Assembly (NCBI GenBank): GCA_900766735.1
Contig: CAAFWO010000046.1
Location: 17,570 to 81,569, forward strand
Length of the DNA: 64,000 bases
Reading direction: 5' to 3'
From: Clostridia bacterium
Lineage (GTDB): Bacteria > Bacillota > Clostridia > CAKSNL01 > HGM11501
Under the pieces are notes generated by a model. It made no database searches and was not told where the DNA came from. It was given only the letters and a program-made list of their open reading frames with translations. Both the position numbers and the translations under genes were made by a program. This document shows positions 34,889-43,855 of the stretch, piece after piece; positions within the stretch are counted from its first letter, which is position 1; each line of letters begins with the position of its first letter.

Positions 34889-35862
34889 TTTGAGTTATGC
34901 TCCTCAAGCGTTTTTGAAAACACCGTCACCCCGTCCGATGTGACCTTGAAATAAAGATAGTCCGTCGTCTCGGGATAGAGCGCGGCATTTATTGCCGCCT
35001 TGCCGGGGCTCGCGATCGGCCCTTTCGGCAGTCCCTTATACATATATGTGTTATAGGGCGAATCGATCTTCGTGTCCTCGACCGATAAAACGCTCTTTCG
35101 CTCCTTTAATATGTATTGCACCGTCGCGCATGACTGAAGCGGCATATCGATATTCAGCCTGTTGTGAAAAACGGATGATACCTTGCCCATTTCGCCTTCG
35201 TTTCCGGCTTCGCGCTCGATTATCGAGGCTAAGATAACGACCTCGTCCATCGTCATGCCGAGCTCTTTCGCGCGGTTTTTATATTCGTCCGTCCATATCT
35301 CGGAGAACCTTAACAGCATCCTTTTTGTAATGTCCTCGCCCGTCGCCGATGCGTCAAACTCATATGTGTCCGGGAAGAGATAGCCCTCATAGCGGTTCTC
35401 ACGGTTCGGAATCTCCTTCGTGAAGGGAATGTCATAGTCTAACTTCTCCGCGGCATAAAAATCGTCCGCACCGATGCCGAAGACCTCGTTCACCTTGTCC
35501 GCCAGGCGGTATATCTCAAAGCCCTCCGGCACTGTCAGCCGAACAGCTCCGTCGTTGATTCCGGGGCTTATAAGCGACTCAACCGCGTTCTTAAATCCCA
35601 TATGCTTATTCATTCTGTGGCTTCCCGCCTGAACGGATGCGTCCGCCCCTTTTAAGACGGCATAGGTCTCAAAAAGGCGCGACGAGAAAACGACGCCGCT
35701 TTGCTTCATCTTTTTTGCAACCGAAGAAAGCCCCTCGCCGCTTTCGACCTTGACAGTCACGCTCCTGCCCTTTATCACACCCGAGAAATCCGCCGCCGCG
35801 AAAATGAGTATAAGAGCCAAAAGAAGTGCAATCGCCGTAATAATTCTTTTTTTCAACGCCAT
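34885..35862 (-). CDS. mltG: Endolytic murein transglycosylase MltG
   Basis: Membrane-anchored lytic transglycosylase that cleaves nascent glycan strands. One N-terminal transmembrane helix (about residues 8-27), a LysM-like segment (VESGEGLSSVAKKMKQSGV), and the YceG domain with EGYLFPDTYEF, the catalytic glutamate in LASIIEREAG, LQSCATVQYIL and SPYNTYMYKGLPKGPI(A)SPG. About 325 residues. Start is ambiguous: ATG 35862 is only 2 nt from a GAGG, while a TTG at 35856 has 8-nt spacing and would give MKKRIITA. Confidence 0.94.
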   Translation of the reverse strand: MALKKRIITAIALLLALILIFAAADFSGVIKGRSVTVKVESGEGLSSVAKKMKQSGVVFSSRLFETYAVLKGADASVQAGSHRMNKHMGFKNAVESLISPGINDGAVRLTVPEGFEIYRLADKVNEVFGIGADDFYAAEKLDYDIPFTKEIPNRENRYEGYLFPDTYEFDASATGEDITKRMLLRFSEIWTDEYKNRAKELGMTMDEVVILASIIEREAGNEGEMGKVSSVFHNRLNIDMPLQSCATVQYILKERKSVLSVEDTKIDSPYNTYMYKGLPKGPIASPGKAAINAALYPETTDYLYFKVTSDGVTVFSKTLEEHNSK

Positions 35863-35866
35863 CACC

Positions 35867-36409
35867 TCATAAAGAGAATATCATCTGTTCAGACAGCGCG
35901 CCCGTGTCTTTTCCCGTGATATGGCGGACAAGCTCAAGCGCGAATAAAAGCGCCGTGCCCGGCCCGCGCGAGGTTATCACGTTCCCGTCCGCGACCACCT
36001 TTTCGTCCGACAAAATGCCGCCTTTTAATTTATCTTCAAAACCGGGATAACAGGTGCACCTTTTTCCGGAAAGGACCCCCATTTCGCCGAGGACGGACGG
36101 TGCGGCGCATATCGCCGCGGTCAAAAGTCCTTTTTCGAACGCTTCCTTTATAAGCGTTTTTGCCTCGGCGCTTTCTTTAATGTTGATAGTTCCGGGCATT
36201 CCGCCGGGCAATATCACGCCCTCCGCGTCCTTCGCGGCGAGCGCGTCCTTAACCAGGCAGTCGCTCTTAACGGTGATGCCGTGAGCGCCCGTCACATATT
36301 CGCCGGAGACGGACGCGTTTTTCACGCTCACCCCGGCGCGCCTTAAAACATCTGTCACGGTGAGAGCTTCGATCTCTTCAAAGCCTTCCGCTAAAATACA
36401 ATAGTACAT
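35867..36409 (-). CDS. DJ-1/PfpI family protein
   Basis: A 180-residue member of the DJ-1/ThiJ subfamily. It has LAEGFEEIEA with the conserved glutamate, VILPGGMPG, and the nucleophile elbow AAICAAPSVLG with Cys101; SRGPGTALLFAL near the C-terminus is typical. Relatives act as deglycase-like or redox-protective proteins; the actual activity is uncertain. First gene of the chain that continues into mltG with almost no gap. Confidence 0.92.
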   Translation of the reverse strand: MYYCILAEGFEEIEALTVTDVLRRAGVSVKNASVSGEYVTGAHGITVKSDCLVKDALAAKDAEGVILPGGMPGTINIKESAEAKTLIKEAFEKGLLTAAICAAPSVLGEMGVLSGKRCTCYPGFEDKLKGGILSDEKVVADGNVITSRGPGTALLFALELVRHITGKDTGALSEQMIFSL

Positions 36410-36476
36410 AAAAAAGCCCCCTTTTTCTTATTTTACAACATATTTTCGCTTTTTTCAATAAAAAATTTCCTGACTG

Positions 36477-36506
36477 TTGACAAACCGCCGCAAAAGAGTG
36501 TATAAT
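36477..36506 (+). promoter_or_regulatory. Sigma-A promoter of the small stalk-domain protein
   Basis: TTGACA (36477-36482), 18-bp spacer, TATAAT (36501-36506): both hexamers are consensus. An AGGAGG ribosome-binding site follows at 36521, 7 nt before the ATG at 36534. Confidence 0.87.
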
Positions 36507-36533
36507 TAACATATAAAATCAGGAGGTTATGAA

Positions 36534-36965
36534 ATGAAAAGAATACTTTTATTATTGCTTGCTTTCACACTTGCATTCTCGTTTTTCGCGTTTGCGGAGG
36601 GTGAAATTTCGATCACCGTCAATTCAAATCCCTTAACGATGGACGTTCCGCCCGAGATAATGAACGGGCGCACAATGGTTCCGATGCGTGCGGTGTTTGA
36701 GGCGCTCGGAGCGGACGTTAACTGGATCGGCGAGGAGCAGATGATCATCGCGACATCCGGGAACAAGATCATCGTTCTTAAGATCGGTGCATCGATCCTT
36801 AACTATTGCGACGTTTCGACTCAGGAAAACAAGAACATCACTCTTGACGTTGCACCCCTTATAAAGGAAGGGCGCACACTGATTCCTCTTCGCGCGGTGT
36901 CTGAGGCGCTCGGCGCTAATGTTGACTGGAACGGCGAGACAAGGGCGATCACAATAACGAAGTAA
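36534..36965 (+). CDS. Small secreted stalk-domain protein
   Basis: A 143-residue protein consisting of a signal peptide (about residues 1-20) and essentially one copper-amine-oxidase-N unit: IMNGRTMVPMRAVFEALGADVNW, then LIKEGRTLIPLRAVSEALGANVDW-type halves and ITITK at the end. It has no other domain, so it may be a free-standing surface module. It has its own consensus promoter, a strong AGGAGG and a terminator, so it is probably well expressed as a single gene. Confidence 0.87.
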   Translation: MKRILLLLLAFTLAFSFFAFAEGEISITVNSNPLTMDVPPEIMNGRTMVPMRAVFEALGADVNWIGEEQMIIATSGNKIIVLKIGASILNYCDVSTQENKNITLDVAPLIKEGRTLIPLRAVSEALGANVDWNGETRAITITK

Positions 36966-36970
36966 AAAAC

Positions 36971-36997
36971 AGCGGAGGTTTCACCTCCGCTATTTTT
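36971..36997. terminator. Bidirectional terminator
   Basis: Nine-base-pair stem (36971-36979 with 36983-36991), 3-nt loop, ATTTTT on the plus side and GTTTTTTAC on the minus side. It serves the stalk gene and the convergent histidine kinase, whose stop codon overlaps its end. Confidence 0.87.
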
Positions 36998-38855
36998 ATG
37001 CCTTTTTAAGTCTGACAGTCGCCTTGAAAAGGTCGCCGTCCGTCTTAACCGAAAAGCTTCCGCCGCAGGCTTCGGTAAAACTTTTTGCGATCGAAAGGCC
37101 GAGGCCGCTCCCGTCGGACGACCTTGCTTCGTCGCCTCTTGTGAAGCGTTCGGTTATCTCGTCGTCCTTAAAATTCATTTTGTATGAAGCGATATTCTTA
37201 AACGAGATCAAAACGCCGTCTGTCTCTTCCTCCGCTTCGATATAAACTCTCGTGCCGGAAAGCGAATAGAGCCTTGCGTTCACGATGAGGTTTGAAAACA
37301 CGCGCGACATCTTTTTCCCGTCGCAAAGAACGTTTATTTTATCGGGAACGCTTATAATAAATTCAAGCCCGCTCTTTTCGTTCTCGCTCTCCTCCTCTGC
37401 CATCGCCTGGGCGATGAGCGTTGAAAGATTGAGCTTTTCCGTCACCGCAACGTCGTTTCCGCTCTGAACTTTCGAGATTTCAAAAAGATCCTGTGTGAGC
37501 TTTTTTAATTTTTCCGCCTTTAAGCTGATAATACTTGCATAGTCGTTTGCCTCTGCGGGCGTCAGCTCTTCTTTTACCAGAAGGTCTGAATAGTTTATGA
37601 TGGAGGTGAGCGGAGTCTTTAAGTCGTGCGAAACATTGGTGATAAGCTCCGACTTCATACGCTCGGACTTCACCTTTTCGTCGACCGCTTTTCCGATTCC
37701 CTCTCCGAGCGAGTTTATGCCATCGGCAACCGGCAATAAAAATTCGTCGGTCACACCTTCGATCTTGGCCGTCATATCGCCGGATCTGATCTTGTCGATT
37801 CCAGTTATCAAGGCTTCATAGTCCGTCACCGCGCGCTTTGTATAGACTGCCAAAACGCCCGTCGCCGCGATTGCCAGAAGAAGACCCGAGATAAACGAAA
37901 ATGCCGTTATCACAGAATACAAAAAGAATATTCCTATCGCCATGATGGCTTTCCCTTTTCCGGAAAGCGCGCTGTATGTCTCGCTGACAAATTTCCAGAG
38001 CTTTTTTAAGAGCCTTTTTGCAAGGCTGAACAACCTGTAGGTGATGCTCTGCTTTAAAAATGTGTGCATCTTAAGCTTCCTGATGTCCGAAAGCGCGAGC
38101 GCGCCGATCACGAACGACGCCGCAGTTATCCCGGCACTTGCGAGTGCGAAAACGCCCAAATTATTAAAATATGCGCCGTAATCTAAGAAAACGATGGCAA
38201 CGAGAATGATCGTGACCACAAATATGAGCATTAAGAAAAGGTTTATCTCGGTAAACATTTTGTCGATCGCGAGAGAAGTAAGCTCCCCGTCCTTCTTACG
38301 GCCTGCCGCGACGGAAAGATAAACGCATATGAAAAACACCACAATCGCCCCGGCAAACACGGGAATAAGGCGTTTTATGAGCGCGTCTGTCAGCGCTTTG
38401 GACTCCTTTGCCGCCTCCTTATAGGTCTTATCCGTCGCGTAAAAATAAATGCACTGATCGCTCTCGACTGCCTCTGTATAAGGCTCGTAATGTAAGCGGT
38501 AGGATACGATCCTTCCGTCCTCCACATTGCATGTGAGAGAATATGTGTACTTCCCTGTCTTAACGTTTTCCCAATTACCGATCTTTACGCCGCCTTCATA
38601 CGCTTCATAGCAAAGGCCGTAGTTGTCCGCTACCTCGCCGAGCGTCTCAGCGTCAAGCACATCTAAGCGCCTTAATTCCTCGGCAGAGCGCGAGAGCTTG
38701 TCATAAATAATATCGTCCGCCGTCAGCATAACGTTTCCGCGGTTAAAAGCGTCCGTCACCACTCCCAAAAGCTCAAAGCCCGCGGCAAAAACGCATATAA
38801 GCGCGAGGGCTATGGCTATCGCCTTCGTAACCGGCGAATAAATCACCTTTTTCAT
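36996..38855 (-). CDS. Sensor histidine kinase
   Basis: Membrane sensor kinase of 619 residues. It has an N-terminal transmembrane helix (about 10-33), an extracytoplasmic region, several further membrane segments (about 160-320), a HAMP-like stretch, then HisKA with the phospho-accepting His in NVSHDLKTPLTSI around residue 410 and a HATPase domain with GSGLGLSIAKSF. The signal is unknown. It lies 4 bp after its response regulator and is surely its partner. Confidence 0.93.
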   Translation of the reverse strand: MKKVIYSPVTKAIAIALALICVFAAGFELLGVVTDAFNRGNVMLTADDIIYDKLSRSAEELRRLDVLDAETLGEVADNYGLCYEAYEGGVKIGNWENVKTGKYTYSLTCNVEDGRIVSYRLHYEPYTEAVESDQCIYFYATDKTYKEAAKESKALTDALIKRLIPVFAGAIVVFFICVYLSVAAGRKKDGELTSLAIDKMFTEINLFLMLIFVVTIILVAIVFLDYGAYFNNLGVFALASAGITAASFVIGALALSDIRKLKMHTFLKQSITYRLFSLAKRLLKKLWKFVSETYSALSGKGKAIMAIGIFFLYSVITAFSFISGLLLAIAATGVLAVYTKRAVTDYEALITGIDKIRSGDMTAKIEGVTDEFLLPVADGINSLGEGIGKAVDEKVKSERMKSELITNVSHDLKTPLTSIINYSDLLVKEELTPAEANDYASIISLKAEKLKKLTQDLFEISKVQSGNDVAVTEKLNLSTLIAQAMAEEESENEKSGLEFIISVPDKINVLCDGKKMSRVFSNLIVNARLYSLSGTRVYIEAEEETDGVLISFKNIASYKMNFKDDEITERFTRGDEARSSDGSGLGLSIAKSFTEACGGSFSVKTDGDLFKATVRLKKA

Positions 38856-38859
38856 TTCA

Positions 38860-39555
38860 TCATTCCTTTCTGATCTTATAGCCTATCCCCCAGACCACCT
38901 TAAGATATTCCGGTTCCTTGGGGTTTATCTCGATCTTCTCCCTGATGTGCCGGATATGCACGGCGATTGTGTTGTCGTTAACGAACACATCCTCGTTCCA
39001 GACCTTAGTATAGATCTCTTCGCCGGAGAAGACCTTTCCGGCGTTTTCCGCCAGAAGCAAAAGTATCTTATATTCGATCGGGGTGAGCCTTTTTTCCTCG
39101 CCGTCAACCGTCACCCTCGCCTCGTCCTTGTCGATCTTAAGACCGCCGATTTTTATCTCGTTTTCCTTTTTCACGTTTCCGCCGAGCGTGGTATAGCGCC
39201 GAAGCTGTGACTTCACGCGCGCGATGAGCTCGGACGGATTAAAGGGCTTTGTGACGTAATCGTCCGCCCCGGCGGTGAGCCCGAAAATCTTGTCCGAGTC
39301 CTCGCTTTTTGCCGAAAGCATGATGACCGGAATGTTCTTTCTCTCGCGAAGGCGTAATAACGTGTCGATCCCGTTCATTTTCGGCATCATCACGTCAAGT
39401 ATCATAAGCTCGACGTCGTTCTCCGTTGCAAGATCCAAAGCTTCCTCCCCGTTATATGCCGGGAGCACGGTATACCCCTCTCCGGAAAGATAGATCTCGA
39501 TGCTTCTCACAATGTCCTTATCGTCGTCCGCAACAAGTATTTTGCTGTTTTTCAT
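38860..39555 (-). CDS. OmpR/PhoB-family response regulator
   Basis: Receiver domain with the acidic pocket VADDDKD, the phosphorylation Asp in LMILDVMMPKMNG and the Lys in DDYVTKPFNP, followed by a winged-helix DNA-binding domain (RLTPIEYKILLLLAENAGKVFS, VNDNTIAVHIRHIREKI). The start is set at ATG 39555 (231 residues) behind AAGGAGG; the upstream frame to 39579 has no support. A TATAAT -10 box lies at 39578-39583; its -35 is weak. Confidence 0.95.
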   Translation of the reverse strand: MKNSKILVADDDKDIVRSIEIYLSGEGYTVLPAYNGEEALDLATENDVELMILDVMMPKMNGIDTLLRLRERKNIPVIMLSAKSEDSDKIFGLTAGADDYVTKPFNPSELIARVKSQLRRYTTLGGNVKKENEIKIGGLKIDKDEARVTVDGEEKRLTPIEYKILLLLAENAGKVFSGEEIYTKVWNEDVFVNDNTIAVHIRHIREKIEINPKEPEYLKVVWGIGYKIRKE

Positions 39556-39627
39556 TTCTTTCCTCCTTCCGTGTGCCATTATAGCGCACGGATATTAAAA
39601 TAAAATTCATATAATAATTAAGATTTT

Positions 39628-39660
39628 ATTAAAAATCCGCTTTTAAATAAAAGCGGATTT
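39628..39660 (-). terminator. Intrinsic terminator after nadE
   Basis: Thirteen-base-pair stem (39633-39645 with 39648-39660) followed on the minus strand by TTTTTAAT. It lies 5 bp past the nadE stop. Confidence 0.8.
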
Positions 39661-39665
39661 AAGTA

Positions 39666-41573
39666 TTAAAGTTTTTCAGCCTCGGAAATCCAGGCCTTCA
39701 CCGATGCGTCACTCGGCATGCGCCAGTCGCCCCTCGGCGAGAGCGTGACTGTGCCGACCTTCGGCCCGTCCGGCAGGCACGACCTTTTAAACTGCTGTGA
39801 GAAGAACCTTCTTATAAAGGTCTTGAGCCAGAATTTCACAGTCTCGCCGTCAAATTCATCGCCGAAAGCATATTCGGCGAGCCTTAATATCTTTTCCGGT
39901 GAAAATCCGAAACGCACCATATGATAAAGGTAAAAATCGTGAAGATCATATGGGCCGACAAGCTCCTCCGTCTTTTGCGATATCTCCCCGTCCTTGGCCG
40001 GAAGAAGCTCCGGGCTCACAGGCGTTGCCAGAATGTCGTAAAGCGACTCTTTCATTTTTTCGTTTTCTGTTGTGTCCGCAACATATTTCACGATGTGGCG
40101 CACCAACGTTTTGGGAACGGAGGCGTTCACCGCATACATCGACATATGGTCGCCGTTATAGGTCGCCCAGCCGAGCGCGAGCTCCGACAAGTCGCCCGTG
40201 CCTATGACCATTCCGCCCTTTTCGTTTGCAAGGTCCATCAAGACCTTTGTGCGCTCGCGCGCCTGGCCGTTTTCATAGACGACGTTAAAATCATTAATAT
40301 CGTGGCCGATGTCCTTAAAGTGGCTCGTCACAGTGTTTTTAATATCCACCGTCATAAAGCTTGTGCCGATTGCCTCGCAAAGGCGCTCTGCGTTGCTCTT
40401 CGTTCTTTTCGTCGTTCCGAAGCACGGCATCGTGACCGCTAAAATATCCGTCATCGGGCGGTTTAACTTCCGGAACGCGCGAACCGTCACCAAAAGAGCG
40501 AGGCTTGAATCAAGTCCGCCCGAGATTCCGATGACGGCGGTTTTCGAGTTCGTGTGCTCGATCCTTTTCTTAAGCCCTTCGGACTGTATCTCCAGAATTG
40601 TTTCACAGCGCTCTTTCCTTCTTCCCTCGTCCTCCGGCACAAAGGGGCGCTTTTCGACTTTTCTCGTGAGTCGTGTATTAGTCAGCGGCATGGAGAAATA
40701 AATTGTCTCATAGCCTTCGTCATTTGCCGTAAAGGTGTTCTGCCTCATTCTCTCATTTGAGAGCTTGTCTAAGTCGACCTCGGTTATTATCATTTCATTT
40801 TCAAAGAGGCGGCTTTCCGAAAGCACGCTTCCGTTTTCGGCGATGATGTTATGGCCGGCAAATACCATGTCCTGTGTGGACTCGCCGTATCCCGCGTCTG
40901 CATACATATATGCCGCCAAAAGGCGCGACGACTGCGACGAAACGAGCGAGCGCCTGTATTCCTTCTTGCCGATGAGCTCGTCGCTCGCCGAGGGGTTTAC
41001 GATAATCGTCGCCCCGGCCATGGCGTGGCCGATGCTCGGAGGTGCGGGAACCCAGAGATCCTCGCATATCTCGCACGCTATTTTAAGCCCGGGCGACTCC
41101 TTCGAAGCAAAAATCATCTTCGTTCCGAAAGGATAGCTCTCCTCTCCGATCGAAATAACGGAGTTTTCACAAGGTGCCGGGGTAAAATGGCGGCACTCGT
41201 AAAACTCACCGTAGTTCGGGATATATGTTTTCGGGACAACGCCCAAAATCTCGCCCTTATACAAAAACACAGCCGTGTTATAAAGCTTTGCGTTTTTCTC
41301 CAACGGAAGGCCGATAACTGTGACTGCGCCGGTCTCTTTCGTCTTTTCCCTTATCTTATCAAGCGCATCTATTGTGCTCTTTCTTAATGTGCTCTGAAAA
41401 AAAAGGTCATTACAGGTGTAGCCTGTGAGCGAAAGCTCCGGAAAAAGAAGAACCTTAACACCCTCTTTTTCGGCCTTTTCCATCATCTTTATAATATTTT
41501 CAGCATTAAAAGAAGGGTCTGCCGTTTTAATTATGGGAGTCGCCGCGGCGACCTTGAAAAATCCGTGTTTCAT
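39666..41573 (-). CDS. nadE: Glutamine-dependent NAD(+) synthase
   Basis: Last step of NAD synthesis: amidates deamido-NAD with ammonia from glutamine. The N-terminal nitrilase-type glutaminase (LLFPELSLTGYTC with its Glu, VPKTYIPNYGEFYECR with Lys, IACEICEDLWVP with the nucleophile Cys) is followed by the synthetase with the PP-loop IGISGGLDSSLALL around residue 350 and STGDLSELALG-like GTGDLSELALGW. Length 635 residues. It appears to be a single-gene unit. Confidence 0.96.
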   Translation of the reverse strand: MKHGFFKVAAATPIIKTADPSFNAENIIKMMEKAEKEGVKVLLFPELSLTGYTCNDLFFQSTLRKSTIDALDKIREKTKETGAVTVIGLPLEKNAKLYNTAVFLYKGEILGVVPKTYIPNYGEFYECRHFTPAPCENSVISIGEESYPFGTKMIFASKESPGLKIACEICEDLWVPAPPSIGHAMAGATIIVNPSASDELIGKKEYRRSLVSSQSSRLLAAYMYADAGYGESTQDMVFAGHNIIAENGSVLSESRLFENEMIITEVDLDKLSNERMRQNTFTANDEGYETIYFSMPLTNTRLTRKVEKRPFVPEDEGRRKERCETILEIQSEGLKKRIEHTNSKTAVIGISGGLDSSLALLVTVRAFRKLNRPMTDILAVTMPCFGTTKRTKSNAERLCEAIGTSFMTVDIKNTVTSHFKDIGHDINDFNVVYENGQARERTKVLMDLANEKGGMVIGTGDLSELALGWATYNGDHMSMYAVNASVPKTLVRHIVKYVADTTENEKMKESLYDILATPVSPELLPAKDGEISQKTEELVGPYDLHDFYLYHMVRFGFSPEKILRLAEYAFGDEFDGETVKFWLKTFIRRFFSQQFKRSCLPDGPKVGTVTLSPRGDWRMPSDASVKAWISEAEKL

Positions 41574-41677
41574 TAAAATCAGTCCTCTCTTTTAATAATA
41601 TAACATAAAATGCGCCATTCGTCCACTGTTATTTTTGAATTGCCCGGCAAGTGATAGGAAAAATGCGTGCAGAGCGT

Positions 41678-41762
41678 GCAAACCGAACCAAAAGCTCGGC
41701 ATAAAGCCGAGCTTTTGGGATACCCGAAGGTGTACAAAAGTACTCCGAGAGGTGAGGTTTGC
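41678..41762. other. Structured intergenic element (possible three-way junction)
   Basis: Within the 329-bp gap 41574-41902. GCAAACC (41678-41684) can pair with GGTTTGC (41756-41762), enclosing a perfect 13-bp hairpin (41688-41700 with 41706-41718, loop ATAAA) and a smaller one (GGTGTAC/GTACTCC, one mismatch, loop AAAA, near 41729-41746). No T-run follows the big hairpin, so it is not an ordinary terminator. Short open frames here look spurious. Possibly a noncoding RNA or a mobile repeat; the rest of the gap shows nothing else clear. Confidence 0.45.
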
Positions 41763-41902
41763 GCAAAGCAGTCTGCATATATTAATTATCAGAATTTGCC
41801 GACGGCAGATTTTCTTCTCTTTAATTTCAAAAGAGCAATTTCATCGGTCTGCGAATTACTGACATTTTGTTCTTTTTTGCAGACTGCGGTCGGTGCGTGT
41901 TT

Positions 41903-42904
41903 TTATATCACTTTTTCTCCTCCTGCTAAAGCAATCTCTTTCTTTACTAACATCGCGGAAGCGATTCCCTCGGAAAGCGGAGCGATCTCCTCGCCGTTTC
42001 CTTCGATGATGTTTTCGATGAAATACTTAATCTCGGTGTAATATGCGCCGAGGTTTGAAACATTGATTCCGATGTCAACATCCATATCGCACTCGGACTT
42101 AAACTCGGGAGTGAAGCACTCTCCCTTGTCCGTTCTCACGGTAAGACGGCCGTTATGCTCCATCGTTGCTTTCTCAAAGCAAACCCTGAATCCGGCCGAG
42201 AAGGGATAACCGTCCACCATGTCCCAGCAGCCCTCGGACTTAACCACCGTGTCGCCGTATTTAAATCCGGCATAAATGTGGTCGATCACGCCGTCGGAAT
42301 TTCTCGTCACATCGGCCGTTACCTCATCGGGCTCGCCGAATATGTAGCGCATAACGTCCACATCGTGAACATGAAGGTCAAGCGCAACGGTTCCGCTCTT
42401 TTTCCAGTCGTTGAACCAATCCTCCCACGACCAGTGCGGATCGGACGAAAGGCGGTAGAAATATGCGCTCTTCACCTTGCCGTAGGTACCGCTTTTAACC
42501 GCGTCGCGCAGGTAAACATATTCGTTCATGAAGCGGACTACCTGGCCGATCTGAATCTTCGCGCCGGTCTCCTCCTTCGTTTTGAGAAGAAGCTTCGCCT
42601 CCTCCTCGTTTAAGCAGACGGGCTTCTCCAAAAATACGGACACGCCTTTTTTCATTGCCGCAACCGCATACTCCGTGTGAAGATATGTCGGCAGGCAGAT
42701 GTCGATAATATCGGGCTTTTCGTTCTCCAAAAGCTCTTTTCCCGTCTCATAATATTTCGCACCGGAGGCACTTAAATACTTCTCTGTTTTTTCCTTTGAA
42801 AGATCGGCGATCGCGACAAGCTTCACCTTGTCGGCAAGCGCAAGATAGCAGTTTGCATGCATTGCACCCATTCCGCCGCAACCTATTAATCCAACTGTAA
42901 ACAT
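41903..42904 (-). CDS. Gfo/Idh/MocA family oxidoreductase
   Basis: NAD(P)-dependent sugar or inositol dehydrogenase-like enzyme of 333 residues. It has the N-terminal Rossmann fold GLIGCGGMGAMHANCY, the FLEKPVCLNEEEA motif with the conserved EKP lysine, and DLHVHDVDVMRYIFG in the C-terminal domain. The substrate is unknown. It lies 2 bp after the TIM-barrel isomerase gene and faces an AraC-type regulator, which suggests a small catabolic unit for a sugar or cyclitol. Confidence 0.9.
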   Translation of the reverse strand: MFTVGLIGCGGMGAMHANCYLALADKVKLVAIADLSKEKTEKYLSASGAKYYETGKELLENEKPDIIDICLPTYLHTEYAVAAMKKGVSVFLEKPVCLNEEEAKLLLKTKEETGAKIQIGQVVRFMNEYVYLRDAVKSGTYGKVKSAYFYRLSSDPHWSWEDWFNDWKKSGTVALDLHVHDVDVMRYIFGEPDEVTADVTRNSDGVIDHIYAGFKYGDTVVKSEGCWDMVDGYPFSAGFRVCFEKATMEHNGRLTVRTDKGECFTPEFKSECDMDVDIGINVSNLGAYYTEIKYFIENIIEGNGEEIAPLSEGIASAMLVKKEIALAGGEKVI

Positions 42905-42906
42905 AA

Positions 42907-43734
42907 TTATTCTCCCTTCATAATGTCCTTAAGATATTTGATCGTGTCGATAATATCCCTTGTCTGCTGTTCGCCGGATATTTCGCGCTCGATATAAAGG
43001 TCTCCCTCATAGCCGGCCTTGGCAAGCTCACCCATGAATACCGGGAAGTTCACCTTGCCCTCGCCGACCTTCGTCTCGTCGCCGAGCTTCGAAAAGTCGC
43101 CGTGCGGATAAACGCCGTCTTTAACGTGGACGCCGCGTATCTTATCGCCGTAGATTCCGACAGCGTCAACCGGATTTGCTCTTCCGTACATGATGAGGTT
43201 TGCCGGATCCAAGTTGACGCCAAGGTTCGAAAGCCCGGTGTCCGCGATCGTGCGCATCAGCGTCGTGGGGGTCTCCTGACCTGTCTCAAAGTTGAACCAG
43301 ATGCCCTTTGACGCGGCATAGCGGCCGACATATGCAACCGCATTCACAAGGCCGTGATAGCCCTGATATACCGGCTGTTCGGGAATGAAGCCCATGTGCG
43401 TCGCAACGTCCGGCACTCCCAACTCCTTGGCAAAATCCATCGCGCGGCAAAGCTCCTCCATTCTCTTGAAACGGTAGGTCTCGGGAACGAGGCCGAGCGT
43501 CTCCGGTCCGTCCGTGAAGTTCCAGATGGAAGGTCCGCTCCACCCTGCCCAGACAGATGTGACCTCGAGCTTGCCGGAAAGCGCCTCTTTGACCTTTTTC
43601 GCATTCTCGCTTGTCAGGTTCTCAGGGTGCCAGCAGCGGAGCTGTACCGTTTCAAGCTCGAAATCAAAAAGCTCCTTCGTGTCGCCATTTAAAATATCCT
43701 CTAAACTAAAGATTATTCCGATTTTATTTTTCAT
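42907..43734 (-). CDS. Sugar phosphate isomerase/epimerase family (AP-endonuclease-2-like TIM barrel)
   Basis: A 275-residue xylose-isomerase-like TIM barrel. Recognisable pieces are VATHMGFIPE, NFETGQETPTTL, NLGVNLDPANL, GVHVKDGVYP and GDLYIEREISG, which hold the metal-binding Glu, Asp, His and Glu residues. The partner dehydrogenase follows directly. Sequence alone does not fix the substrate. Confidence 0.9.
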   Translation of the reverse strand: MKNKIGIIFSLEDILNGDTKELFDFELETVQLRCWHPENLTSENAKKVKEALSGKLEVTSVWAGWSGPSIWNFTDGPETLGLVPETYRFKRMEELCRAMDFAKELGVPDVATHMGFIPEQPVYQGYHGLVNAVAYVGRYAASKGIWFNFETGQETPTTLMRTIADTGLSNLGVNLDPANLIMYGRANPVDAVGIYGDKIRGVHVKDGVYPHGDFSKLGDETKVGEGKVNFPVFMGELAKAGYEGDLYIEREISGEQQTRDIIDTIKYLKDIMKGE

Positions 43735-43767
43735 AAAAACACCTCTTTAAGTATTGACTTTACTATG

Positions 43768-43796
43768 ATTATAAGGTATCATTATACTAAATTCAA
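43768..43796 (-). promoter_or_regulatory. Promoter of the isomerase-dehydrogenase pair
   Basis: Minus strand TTGAAT (43791-43796), 17-bp spacer, TATAAT (43768-43773), about 34 bp before the isomerase ATG; an AGAGGTG ribosome-binding site follows. Confidence 0.75.
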
Positions 43797-43805
43797 TATG
43801 ATATG

Positions 43806-43836
43806 AGATACTTTTTTTATGATTTTAGATACTTTT
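43806..43836. promoter_or_regulatory. Direct repeats, possible AraC-type operator
   Basis: The 10-mer AGATACTTTT occurs at 43806-43815 and again at 43827-43836, 21 bp start to start, i.e. two helical turns on the same face. It lies between the divergent isomerase promoter and the AraC-family gene. AraC-type proteins often bind such spaced direct repeats. Confidence 0.45.
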
Positions 43837-43855
43837 ATTTTCGTGGAGGTGTCAA

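Noticed and set aside
36971..37000. Hairpin downstream of the small stalk gene as a regulatory RNA
   Set aside because: Short GC stem with T-runs on both sides between convergent genes: an ordinary bidirectional terminator.
41635..42041. Open frames of 75 and 124 codons on the plus strand in and beyond the 41.6-41.9 kb gap
   Set aside because: No ribosome-binding site, no recognisable domain, two frames overlap a perfect hairpin, and the longer one runs into the coding strand of the Gfo/Idh gene.
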